This document shows, piece after piece, positions 51,016 to 60,699 of a stretch of 64,000 nucleotides of DNA (positions are counted from its first letter, which is position 1; each line of letters begins with the position of its first letter). The position numbers and the translations under genes were made by a program. This DNA is from Paracoccaceae bacterium (GTDB taxonomy: Bacteria; Pseudomonadota; Alphaproteobacteria; Rhodobacterales; Rhodobacteraceae). The DNA is taken from contig SBGD01000030.1 of assembly GCA_006226775.1 (NCBI GenBank), positions 105,004 to 169,003 of the forward strand, read 5' to 3'. The notes beneath the pieces were generated by a model, which did not search any database, was not told the DNA's origin, and saw only the letters and a list, made by a program, of their open reading frames with translations.

Positions 51016-52767
51016 TTACCCCAGCTTCACGTTGTCGATGCCGACGATCTTGTCGTAGGCCCAGTAGAGCAGCAGGACGACCAGGAAGAGGATCGTGCCC
51101 AGCGCCGCCGCGAGACCCCAGTTCAGCGAGCTGGAGATGTGATAGGCGATCCGGTTCGAGATGAAGACGCCCTTGGTGCCGCCGACGATCTCGGGCGTGA
51201 TGTAATAGCCGATCGACAGGATGAAGACGAGGATCGACCCGGCACCGATGCCCGGCACCGACTGCGGGAAATAGACCCGCCAGAAGGCGGTCCAGTTGGT
51301 CGCGCCCAGCGACTTGGCGGCGCGCAGGTAGGTCGGGTTGATGGTCTGCATCACCGAATACATCGGCAGGATCATGAAGGGCAGCAGGATATGGGTCATC
51401 GCCACGATGGTGCCGAACTGGTTGTTGATCATCACCAGCCGCCCGTCATCGGCCACCAGCCCCAGCCAGACCAGCACGTCGTTGATCACGCCCTGCTGTT
51501 GCAGCATCACCTTCCAGGCCGAGGTGCGCACCAGCAGCGAGGTCCAGAACGGCAGCAGCACCAGGATCATCAGCAGGTTGGCGGTGCGCGCGGGCAGGTT
51601 GGCCAGAAGCCAGGCCACCGGGTAGCCCAGCATGATGCAGGAGAAGGTGATGACCAGCGACATGAACAGCGTGCGCTGGAACAGCGTGATGTAGATCCGC
51701 TGGTTCTCGGGGCGGGGCTCGAAGCCGTCGGCGGTCTTTTGCAGGTCGACCGCGTTCAGGAAGTAGCCGTTGGTGTATTTCGGGCTGTAGGTCTTGATCG
51801 TCTCCCAGGTGACATGCGCCAGCCAGTCCTCGTCGATCTCGCCGAAGCCGGTCTTGAAATCGGCGGCGGGGAATTCGAGGGTGGCGGCCTCCTGCAACAG
51901 GTCGGCGCGCGGGCCGGAATAGGCGGCGATTTTGGCCGCCGTGCCATCGGCCATCAGGTCCAGCGCCAGCGCGGCATGGACAGCTTCCCAGGGGTCCTCC
52001 TCGGCGACCACGTCCTCGTCCGCATAGACGGTGAAAGTGGCCCAGGCGGTATAGGCGCGCGCCGTGCGCGGCAGCATCTGAGAGATCGCCTGCGAGGGCA
52101 CGAAGCCGATGTCGCGACGGTCGGTCGATTGGGTCAGGGCGTTGTAGCGCCGGCGCTGGTCATCAACCAGGTCGGTATCGCCCGCGCCGGAGCCGCTCAT
52201 GAGGTCGTACCAGGTAGCGCCGTCCTTCCAGGCGTCGTTCAGGTCTTCCAGCGGGTCCTGATAGACCTCGCCCAGGTCGTCGAGACGGCGACCGGACTGG
52301 CGAAAGAGCGAGGAGACGCCGGTCAGTTCGTAATTCAGCCGCGACCCGAGCTTGGTATGCTCCTTGGCCTCGGCGGCAATGAAGAGATCGAAGAACAGGT
52401 TCTGATAGACCTGCTCGTCGGGCAGATCCCCGGTGGTGCCGTCCCAGTCCTTCAGCGCCGCGGTGGTCATCGGCAGGGTATTGGCGACGATCTCGTTTTC
52501 CACCGAGCGGAACAGCATCGAGCCGATCGGCGCGATGAAGGTCACCAGCACGAAGATCAAGAGCGGCGCGATCAGCATCAGCGCGCGCAGCTTCTGCATC
52601 CGAAGCGCGCGTTTGAGCGAGGATTTGAGCGATTTGCCGTCGGCGGTGACAAGCCGTCCGCTGGCGTCCGTCTGATCCCGGCCCCGCAGCGTCGCCGCTT
52701 CGTGCAGCGCGTCTTCCGGGGTCGGCGCATCCATGGTCTGCGGGCCGGTGGACTTGAGTTCGCTCAT
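51016..52767 (-). CDS. Spermidine/putrescine-type ABC permease 1 with large insert, 583 aa
   Basis: A first transmembrane helix near residue 65 (LMLIAPLLIFVLVTFIAPIG) and the C-terminal five helices with an EAA loop (AAKSLGATNWTAFWRVYFPQ) make a PotB/PotH-type permease. Between helix 1 and helix 2 lies an acidic, periplasmic insert of roughly 270 residues, about doubling the usual 285-residue length. The insert may contact the binding protein. Operon: ATPase, binding protein, this gene, permease 2. Confidence 0.88.
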   Translation of the reverse strand: MSELKSTGPQTMDAPTPEDALHEAATLRGRDQTDASGRLVTADGKSLKSSLKRALRMQKLRALMLIAPLLIFVLVTFIAPIGSMLFRSVENEIVANTLPMTTAALKDWDGTTGDLPDEQVYQNLFFDLFIAAEAKEHTKLGSRLNYELTGVSSLFRQSGRRLDDLGEVYQDPLEDLNDAWKDGATWYDLMSGSGAGDTDLVDDQRRRYNALTQSTDRRDIGFVPSQAISQMLPRTARAYTAWATFTVYADEDVVAEEDPWEAVHAALALDLMADGTAAKIAAYSGPRADLLQEAATLEFPAADFKTGFGEIDEDWLAHVTWETIKTYSPKYTNGYFLNAVDLQKTADGFEPRPENQRIYITLFQRTLFMSLVITFSCIMLGYPVAWLLANLPARTANLLMILVLLPFWTSLLVRTSAWKVMLQQQGVINDVLVWLGLVADDGRLVMINNQFGTIVAMTHILLPFMILPMYSVMQTINPTYLRAAKSLGATNWTAFWRVYFPQSVPGIGAGSILVFILSIGYYITPEIVGGTKGVFISNRIAYHISSSLNWGLAAALGTILFLVVLLLYWAYDKIVGIDNVKLG

Positions 52768-52839
52768 CTGTCTCTCCCTCGCCGCGGTCTGCCGCCATCG
52801 GTTCCAACGGATGCAGCCGGGTGTTCTCTTGGGGTCGGA

Positions 52840-52857
52840 AGGGCCGCGGTCGGCCCT
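52840..52857 (-). terminator. Stem-loop between binding-protein and permease genes
   Basis: Read on the minus strand AGGGCCG, loop ACCG, CGGCCCT is a perfect 7-bp stem in the 115-bp gap. Such hairpins after the binding-protein gene often stop part of the transcription or protect the upstream message, giving more binding protein than permease. No T-run follows. Confidence 0.45.
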
Positions 52858-52882
52858 CCCGGATAGTGCTCAGCCCTTGGGC

Positions 52883-53998
52883 TTATTGTGCCAGCCAGGC
52901 CTGGAACTTGGCGTCGATGTCGTCGCGGTAATCCGCCCACCAGGAATAGTTCTGCAGGAAGGTATTGCCGGAGTTGGCCGGGTCGGTCGGCATGTGCGGA
53001 GCCATGTCGATGCCCAGCTCGGCATGCTTGCCGACCAGCGGCGCCGAGGATTTCCGCGCCGGACCGTACGAGATATAGGCCGCCTGGTCCGCCAGACGCT
53101 GGGTGTCGGTGGCAAAGCGCACAAAGTCCTTCACCCGCGCCAGACGGTCCTCGGGCAGACCCTCGGGAATGATCCAGCCGTCAAGATCGTACACCTGTCC
53201 GTCCCAGAGCATGGCGACCGGCTGGTCCTGCTCTTCGATCAGGCTGAACAGGCGCCCGTTGTAGGTCGAGCCCATGACGATCTCGCCATCGGCCAGAAGC
53301 TGCGGCGTGTCGGCACCGGCCGACCACCAGACCACCTGGTCCTTGATGGTGCCCAGCTTGTCGAGCGCCTGCTGCTGGCCTTCGTCGGTTTCCAGCACGT
53401 CATAGATGTCGTCCTTGGCCACGCCGTCACAGAGCAGCGCCCATTCCATGTTGTTGATCGGGCGCTTCTCGAGGCTGCGCTTGCCGGGATAGGTCTCCAG
53501 GTCGAACACCGCGCAGACATCGGCCGGGGGCGTGTCGCCCACCAGGTCGGTGCGATAGCCGAAGGTGGTCGAATAGACGATCTGCGGGATGAAGCAGTCC
53601 GACACCAGCAGATCGCCGAAGTCGTCCTCGGCAGACGAGCCATCGTCGCCGTCGGCGAGCAGCTCGTTGGGATCGAACTCCATCGCCAGGCCTTCGTCGC
53701 ACAGGCGGATCGCGTCACCGGCGGTCACGTCGACCAGGTCCCAGGTGATATTGCCGGCCTCGTTCATCGCGCGCAGCTTGGCCACGGCCTCGTTCGAGCT
53801 TTCGTCCCAGGAAATCGACACCTCGGGGTGCATCTCCATGTAGGGCTCGGAATAGGCCTTGATCTGGCTCTTCTGATAGGCGCCACCCCAGCTGACCAGA
53901 GTCATGCTGTTGGCCATCTCGGCATGGCTTGCCGCGAAGGCAAGACCACCGGCAACGGTCAGCGCGGACGAGGCCAGAAGGATTTTGTTCAGTTTCAT
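52883..53998 (-). CDS. Spermidine/putrescine-type periplasmic binding protein, 371 aa
   Basis: A signal peptide (KILLASSALTVAGGLAFAAS) leads into a PotD/PotF-type fold with TLVSWGGAYQKSQ, TWDLVDVTAGDA, VYSTTFGYRTD and WIIPEGLPE. It captures the substrate in the periplasm for the two permeases. The ligand is probably a polyamine or a related cationic amino compound, but it cannot be fixed by reading. Confidence 0.9.
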   Translation of the reverse strand: MKLNKILLASSALTVAGGLAFAASHAEMANSMTLVSWGGAYQKSQIKAYSEPYMEMHPEVSISWDESSNEAVAKLRAMNEAGNITWDLVDVTAGDAIRLCDEGLAMEFDPNELLADGDDGSSAEDDFGDLLVSDCFIPQIVYSTTFGYRTDLVGDTPPADVCAVFDLETYPGKRSLEKRPINNMEWALLCDGVAKDDIYDVLETDEGQQQALDKLGTIKDQVVWWSAGADTPQLLADGEIVMGSTYNGRLFSLIEEQDQPVAMLWDGQVYDLDGWIIPEGLPEDRLARVKDFVRFATDTQRLADQAAYISYGPARKSSAPLVGKHAELGIDMAPHMPTDPANSGNTFLQNYSWWADYRDDIDAKFQAWLAQ

Positions 53999-54121
53999 TT
54001 ATTAAGCTCCCTGATTAACCCGTAACGTTGATTTGCAGTCCGGGTCGCGACGGGTAGCGCCGAACCGGTCTGCATGGCTGCGTGGCCAGGGCGTGACGCC
54101 CGGCACACGGCATTCCCGACC

Positions 54122-55225
<1,104 letters not shown>

Positions 55226-55619
55226 AACTGGCTCCCTGTCATGTCTTCGGGGTTGTCCCCTTTTGCCATGAGTAAAACCCGCATCTCCCCAAACTGCAAC
55301 TAAGATGCGACCCTTTACCCCGATTTCGCGCCATCGCAGGTCAAATGACCTGCGTTTTCGGCCTTTTCGGGAAAATCGACCGCGGATCGCCGCGCCCCGG
55401 GCGTCAGGCCGCGCCAGCGTCGCAGCCCCGTCGCGCCGAAATCGCCCGTCAGTCGTGCGCAACCCGCACTGGCGCGCGCCGTACCGGCGTCATTTTGGCT
55501 CGACTCGCCGGCAAACTTCATGAAATCTGGGCCGAAATCTCCCATCGATGTCGTTTTTGTCGGGCCAGTCCCGGCGCGATGACGTCAGCTTCCGCCCCAA
55601 ACCCGTCAGGAGGACCGAG
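55226..55619. promoter_or_regulatory. Divergent control region with a 20-bp palindrome
   Basis: This 394-bp gap holds the promoters for the importer operon (left) and the M24/ArgE pair (right). CGCAGGTCA (55335-55343), AA, TGACCTGCG (55346-55354) is a perfect dyad, a good operator candidate for a dimeric regulator. It is followed by TTTT on the plus strand, so an attenuator is a second possibility. No gene is supported. Confidence 0.55.
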
Positions 55620-56813
55620 ATGCCGCACCACAGATTTGCCAAGGACATTCCGTTTTCCGAAGCCGAATACGCCCGCCGCCTGGCCAAGACCCGCGCCGCG
55701 ATGGCCGAACAGGGGCTGGACGCGCTTCTGGTCTCCGACCCGTCGAACATGGCCTGGCTGACCGCCTATGACGGCTGGTCCTTCTATGTTCATCAGGGCG
55801 TGATCGTGCTGCCCGACGCCGATCCGATCTGGTGGGGCCGCGAGCAGGACAGCAATGGCGCGCTGCGCACCGTCTGGATGGATGACGACCGGATCTTCGG
55901 CTACGCCGACCACTTCGTGCAATCGACCGAGCGCCACCCGATGCAGGATCTGGCGGTGCGTTTCGGCGACCTGGAACTGTCGGCGGCACGGATCGGGGTG
56001 GAGATGGAGAACTACTACTACTCCGCCAAGGCCCATGCCGAACTGGTCAACTGGCTGCCGCAATGCGAGATCGCGGACGCCACCGCGCTGGTCAACTGGT
56101 GCCGGGCGGTGAAGTCGGACGAGGAGATCACCTTCATGCGCCGCGCCGCGCGGATCTCCGAGCGGATCATCGACGGGCTGATGGAACGGACCGAGCGGGG
56201 CAAACCGAAAAACGAGGTGGTGGCCGAAGCCATGGCCGACGCGGTGCGCGGCGCGGACGGGCACTGGGGCGACTACCCGGCGATCGTGCCCCTCCTGCCC
56301 TCCGGCCCTGACGCCGCCGCCCCGCATCTGACGTGGAACGGACGGGAGTTTGCCGGGGGCGAGGCGACCTTCTTCGAGATCTCGGGCTGTTACCGCCGCT
56401 ACCACGCGCCGCTCTGCCGGACGATCTTCCTCGGCACGCCGCCGGATTTCCTCAAGCGCGCGGAAGAGGCGCTGGTGCGCGGGCTGGAAGCCGGGATCGA
56501 GATGGCGCGCGCCGGCAACCGCGCCTGCGACGTGGCCAATGCGCTGGCCGACGAGTTGGGCAAATCCGACATCAAGCGGGCGGCGCGCTGCGGCTATCCC
56601 ATCGGGCTCAGCTATCCGCCGGACTGGGGCGAACGGACCATCTCCCTGCGTTCCGAGGACGAAACCCTGCTGGAACCGGGCATGACCTTCCACTTCATGC
56701 CTGGCCTGTGGATGGAGGATTGGGGGCTGGAAATCACCGAATCGATCCTGATCAAACCCGACGGCCCGGCCGAAACCTTCTGTGACCGCCCCCGCATGGT
56801 GACGGTAAAATGA
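55620..56813 (+). CDS. M24 metallopeptidase, ectoine hydrolase (DoeA)-like, 397 aa
   Basis: The creatinase-type N-terminal domain and the M24 pita-bread domain are full length. Blocks such as NMAWLTAYDGWSFYVHQ, YADHFVQSTERHPM, GDYPAIVPLLP and CRRYHAPL-like GCYRRYHAPLCRTIF closely follow DoeA ectoine hydrolases, which open the ectoine ring to an N-acetyl-diaminobutyrate. Metal ligands typical of aminopeptidases are partly replaced, as in that family. ATG at 55620 has AGGAGG upstream. It overlaps the ArgE-like gene, so the two act in one pathway. Substrate is inferred. Confidence 0.75.
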   Translation: MPHHRFAKDIPFSEAEYARRLAKTRAAMAEQGLDALLVSDPSNMAWLTAYDGWSFYVHQGVIVLPDADPIWWGREQDSNGALRTVWMDDDRIFGYADHFVQSTERHPMQDLAVRFGDLELSAARIGVEMENYYYSAKAHAELVNWLPQCEIADATALVNWCRAVKSDEEITFMRRAARISERIIDGLMERTERGKPKNEVVAEAMADAVRGADGHWGDYPAIVPLLPSGPDAAAPHLTWNGREFAGGEATFFEISGCYRRYHAPLCRTIFLGTPPDFLKRAEEALVRGLEAGIEMARAGNRACDVANALADELGKSDIKRAARCGYPIGLSYPPDWGERTISLRSEDETLLEPGMTFHFMPGLWMEDWGLEITESILIKPDGPAETFCDRPRMVTVK

Positions 56814-57955
56814 GCCATCTGAAGGAGTCCATCGACCTGCTGGGCGAGTTGATCGCCTATCCCACGGTGTCGGCGGACAGCAACCTCGAGATGATCGGCT
56901 ACCTCGCCACGCGGCTGGAAGATTGCGGCGCGCGGGTGCGCATTCTGTCAGACGACAGCGGCACCAAGGCCAACCTCTTCGCCACCCTGGGACCGGAGGC
57001 CGAGGGCGGGCTGATGCTCTCGGGCCATTCCGACGTGGTGCCGGTCGAGGGCCAGCCCTGGTCGAGCGATCCGTTCCGCATGGTCGAACACGAAGGCGCG
57101 CTCTACGGGCGCGGCACCTGCGACATGAAGGGCTTCATCGCCTGCGCCACGGTGATGGCCAAGGAATACGCGACCCGCGAGTTGAGCCGCCCGGTGCATT
57201 TCGCCTTCACCTACGACGAGGAAACCGGCTGCCTCGGCGGTCAGGCGCTGGTCGATTCCCTGCGCCAGATGGGCGTCCGGCCCGACATGGCCATCGTCGG
57301 CGAGCCGACCTCGATGCGGATCATCGAAGGCCACAAGGGCTGTTGCGAATACACCGCGCGGTTCCGCGGGCTCGAGGGCCATGGCTCGGCCCCCGACCGC
57401 GGCGTCAACGCGGCGGAATACGCGGTGCGCTACGTGACGCGGCTGCTGGAGTTGCGCGAGGACCTGAAGGCCCGCACCCCCTCGTCCAGCCGCTTCGTGC
57501 CGCCCTGGACCACGATCAACATCGGGCGGGTCCACGGCGGCTATGCCCATAACGTGATCGCGGCGCTGGCCGAGGTGGAATGGGAAATGCGGCCCGTGCA
57601 ATGGGGCGACGGCGATTTCGTCAAGGGCGAGATGGACTACTACGTCGACCACGTCCTGCGCCCGGCGATGCAGGCGGTGGACCCCGAGGCCGACATCGAG
57701 GTCGAGTGCATCGGCGAGATCCCGGGCCTGGAACCGATGGAGGCCAACGCCGCCCGCGACCTCGTGGCGCGGCTGACCGGCGCCAACGGCACCGAGCTTG
57801 TGGCCTTCGGCACCGAGGCGGGGCTGTTCCAGGGGCTGGGCACCGACGTGGTGGTCTGCGGGCCGGGCTCGATCGAGCAGGCACATATGGCGGATGAATT
57901 CGTGACGGTGGCGCAGATGCAGAGCTGCCTGGAGATGCTGGAGCGGATCGGGTGA
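56810..57955 (+). CDS. argE: ArgE-like N-acetyl-amino acid deacetylase (M20), 381 aa
   Basis: M20 metal and catalytic motifs appear in order: LSGHSDVVPVEGQPW, YGRGTCDMKGFI, TYDEETGC (catalytic Glu pair), VGEPTSMR, FRGLEGHGSAP (dimerisation/lid) and GPGSIEQAHMADEF. It fits acetylornithine deacetylase. Coupled by 4 bp to the DoeA-like gene, it may remove the acetyl group from that enzyme's product rather than make ornithine; both readings are possible. Confidence 0.88.
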   Translation: MSHLKESIDLLGELIAYPTVSADSNLEMIGYLATRLEDCGARVRILSDDSGTKANLFATLGPEAEGGLMLSGHSDVVPVEGQPWSSDPFRMVEHEGALYGRGTCDMKGFIACATVMAKEYATRELSRPVHFAFTYDEETGCLGGQALVDSLRQMGVRPDMAIVGEPTSMRIIEGHKGCCEYTARFRGLEGHGSAPDRGVNAAEYAVRYVTRLLELREDLKARTPSSSRFVPPWTTINIGRVHGGYAHNVIAALAEVEWEMRPVQWGDGDFVKGEMDYYVDHVLRPAMQAVDPEADIEVECIGEIPGLEPMEANAARDLVARLTGANGTELVAFGTEAGLFQGLGTDVVVCGPGSIEQAHMADEFVTVAQMQSCLEMLERIG

Positions 57956-58049
57956 GGGGGCTCGGTCGGGCGAGTTTATCAGCGTTTCCTTCAGGGCGGG
58001 CAGTGGTTTTGCACTGCGCATCGCACCATTGGCCGCATTGCTGACAGGT

Positions 58050-59282
58050 TTACCGCTTTGTGTCCGTCGCACCTGGGCCTTGTTCGCCACGACTTGCCCG
58101 ATCCACGAAGGCAAGCGTCTCCTGGGCCCAGACGGACCACGCCCGTTCATCTGGCAAGAGAATGTGGTTGGCGCTGTCCAGCACGACAAGCTCGGCGCCG
58201 GGGATGCAGGACGCCAGCTTGTGCCCCTCGGACAAGGGATGAACCGAATCGTTTCGGCTGTGGATGACCAGGGTGGGCGCGCGGACATCGGCCAGATCCT
58301 CGAGCACGCAAAAGCGGTCGATTGCCATTCGCAATCTCACCGCGTTCTCGGGCGAGGCCGACGCCAACTGCAAGGCAACGAGGTCGGCAAGCTGATCATG
58401 CGCGGCCCCGGGGCAGAACAGGGACGTGAAGGCCCCCATGAAGGCGCTTTCCGGTTTCCCCCATCCCTCCCGCATCAAGGTCATCATCGCTTCGGCAGCC
58501 TTGCTCGACACCCCGCCGTCGCGCAGCGCCCGCCCTTCCGCGTAACCGCCGTAGAGAACCAGACAGGCAACGCGCGCGGGGTTGCGCGCCGCGAAACGCA
58601 GCGCGACGGGAACGCCCTGGGACAGGGCGACCAGCGGAAACCGATCAAGCCCGGCTGCATCGGCCACGGCCTCGAGATCGGCAACATTGCTGTCGAGATC
58701 GACGTTGGACATGGCCGCGTCGGACAGCCCGGTTCCACGCTGGTCATAACGGATGAGCGTATGGTCTTGCCCCAGCGCGTCGAGATAGGGCCGCCAGATC
58801 GCGCTGTTCCAATCCATGTCGAGATGGGTCAGGAAATGTCCCGCCCGCAAGATCCCGGGCCCGCTGCCGGATGTCGCGAAGGCGATCTTTGTCCCGTCAC
58901 GGGATGTCGCGAATCGCACCTTCTGGCAGTCCCTGTGGCGCGTTGCGGCAGGCGGCGCGGCGTCGCCATCCGTCGAGACCCGGACGACAAGCTGCAAGCC
59001 GCGGCGGGTCACGGTCTTGATGATCGCCTGTTGCTTGCCACTATCGCCAACCGCCCTGCGTACTGCGTTGGTTCGGGCGCTGATCGTGCTTTCGGACACG
59101 ATGCGACCCCCCCAGACCTCCTCGACAATCTGGTCCCGGGTCACCAGCACGCCCGCATTTCGCACCAGCAGCCAGAGCAGATCGAACACCTGCGGCTCGA
59201 CCTTGACCGGCACACCATCCCGGATCAGGAGATGACGCTCGATATCAAGCACGCAGTTTGCGAAGCTGAAACGCATCCCCAT
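58050..59282 (-). CDS. OmpR-type winged-helix / alpha-beta hydrolase fusion, 410 aa
   Basis: Residues about 1-105 are a transcriptional regulatory C-terminal (CadC/OmpR-type) winged helix (VEPQVFDLLWLLVRNAGVLV, ISARTNAVRRAVGDSGKQQ). Residues about 125-400 are an alpha/beta hydrolase with IRYDQRGTGLSD, the nucleophile in LVALSQG (a G-less version of GxSxG), Asp in HSRNDSVHP and His in SANHILLP. No transmembrane helix joins them, unlike CadC. It may be a ligand-sensing regulator built on an enzyme fold. Confidence 0.85.
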   Translation of the reverse strand: MGMRFSFANCVLDIERHLLIRDGVPVKVEPQVFDLLWLLVRNAGVLVTRDQIVEEVWGGRIVSESTISARTNAVRRAVGDSGKQQAIIKTVTRRGLQLVVRVSTDGDAAPPAATRHRDCQKVRFATSRDGTKIAFATSGSGPGILRAGHFLTHLDMDWNSAIWRPYLDALGQDHTLIRYDQRGTGLSDAAMSNVDLDSNVADLEAVADAAGLDRFPLVALSQGVPVALRFAARNPARVACLVLYGGYAEGRALRDGGVSSKAAEAMMTLMREGWGKPESAFMGAFTSLFCPGAAHDQLADLVALQLASASPENAVRLRMAIDRFCVLEDLADVRAPTLVIHSRNDSVHPLSEGHKLASCIPGAELVVLDSANHILLPDERAWSVWAQETLAFVDRASRGEQGPGATDTKR

Positions 59283-59434
59283 ATCAGATATCGTTTTCGC
59301 CCCGCTCTCAAGGAAATTGCAGGACCCTCCGTCGATCTCAAGACCTTCACAAGGGTTTCACAGGCTCCTCTTCAAGCGGGGCCGGAATTGCCGTGGCAAA
59401 TTGGCGACAGCAAATCCGCAAGGGAGCCGGGGCC

Positions 59435-59620
59435 ATGACACACCAAACAGAGATCAAGCGGTTGAGCGACGGGTCGATCGATCTTGTCCACTACATGTCC
59501 AAAGGCCGCGCGATCAGGAGCGATGACACGCGCCGGTGGCTGACAGCGATCTGGCGCGCGTTTCCCTGGTTCGGGAAAACGGCACTGCCTGATGTCACGT
59601 TCCCGCGCAGGTGGCGTTGA
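59435..59620 (+). CDS. Small hypothetical protein, 61 aa
   Basis: ATG at 59435 has AGGGAG about eight bases upstream; an in-frame GTG at 59393 is less likely. The sequence (EIKRLSDGSIDLVHYMSKGR) is typical of short conserved Rhodobacteraceae proteins of unknown role. It is divergent from the fusion regulator gene. Confidence 0.5.
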   Translation: MTHQTEIKRLSDGSIDLVHYMSKGRAIRSDDTRRWLTAIWRAFPWFGKTALPDVTFPRRWR

Positions 59621-59710
59621 CCGGGTGCCAAGGCCTCGTCCTTCTGCGCGCAACCGCAAAGCAGCGAGACGTCGAAACGACGCTCAATAACCGCAAACCT
59701 CTCCAAACCC

Positions 59711-60541
59711 TCACATATCCGGCTTGCCCGGAACCGTGCGCAGGTACATCACGATGGCGTCCAGATCACCTTCGGTCATCCCGGCGAGATAGCCGTAGGG
59801 CATCGGCGGCGTCATCCGCTCGCCGTCGGGGCGGATGCCCTTGGTGATCATCGTCTTGATCTCGGCGTCGGTGTAATTCGCCAGGCCGTCGGCGTGATTG
59901 GTGATGTTGGCCGAGACCGTGGTGCCCCAGGGGCCGTGGAACTCGAAGCCGCCGCGGCCCATGTTTTCGCCGAGGTCGGGGCCCATCGGGGTCAGGGGGC
60001 TGTGACACTCCATGCAGTGGGCGAGCGCCGCAAGGTAGTCGCCATACTCTACCGTGACGCCGGGCGCGGGGGCCGAGACAGTGTCGATCGGCGGGCCATA
60101 GGCGGGCGGCAGGGGGATATTGTAGACGGATGTGCCGGGATCGGCCTCGACCGCCGGAATTGTGCGCAAATAGGCAACAATCGCGGCCAGGTCGTCATCC
60201 GAGATCCGCTTGTAGAGCGCCAGCGGCATCGGCGGGCCGATGACGGTGCCGTCGGGGCGGATGCCTTCGCGGATGGCGCGGGCAAGGTCGGCGTCCGACC
60301 AACCGGCCACACGCCCGGCAGGGGTGATGTTGGGGGCGATCGCGGTGAACATCTCGTTCTTTTCGACCAGACGCCCGGCGAGGGCCTGATCGGCGACCGG
60401 CCCCTCGGGGCCCATCGGGGTGTGGCAGTTGCCGCAGCCCATGACGGTTGTGACCAGGTATTCCCCCCGATCGCGCGGCTCCTCCGCGACGGCGGACCCT
60501 GCGAGACTGACCAGGAAGATGACGGATACGACGGTACGCAC
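59711..60541 (-). CDS. Periplasmic dihaem cytochrome c, 276 aa
   Basis: A signal peptide (residues 1-19) is followed by two class-I cytochrome c domains with haem sites CGNCH (36-40) and CMECH (176-180). Each domain also carries the MPLALY/MPYGYL region that supplies the axial methionine. It carries electrons in the periplasm; partner dehydrogenase is not in the window. Confidence 0.9.
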   Translation of the reverse strand: MRTVVSVIFLVSLAGSAVAEEPRDRGEYLVTTVMGCGNCHTPMGPEGPVADQALAGRLVEKNEMFTAIAPNITPAGRVAGWSDADLARAIREGIRPDGTVIGPPMPLALYKRISDDDLAAIVAYLRTIPAVEADPGTSVYNIPLPPAYGPPIDTVSAPAPGVTVEYGDYLAALAHCMECHSPLTPMGPDLGENMGRGGFEFHGPWGTTVSANITNHADGLANYTDAEIKTMITKGIRPDGERMTPPMPYGYLAGMTEGDLDAIVMYLRTVPGKPDM

Positions 60542-60699
60542 GGCTAATTCTCCTGTTTCAAAATGGCGGCGTCGAGTCGACGCCCATCGAGCATTTTAGC
60601 CGAGAACAGGTCAAAAGTGCATTTTTCGGATATGTATTGGCCATTTTCAACCAGCGCGAGAACCGGTGCGCGGTTGGCTCGCGGGGGTTCGCGCCGGTC
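60542..60699. other. Intergenic region, nothing recognised
   Basis: A 158-bp gap that is less GC-rich than the flanking genes, between two leftward genes. It probably holds the cytochrome promoter on the minus strand. No repeat or hairpin stands out. Confidence 0.3.
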
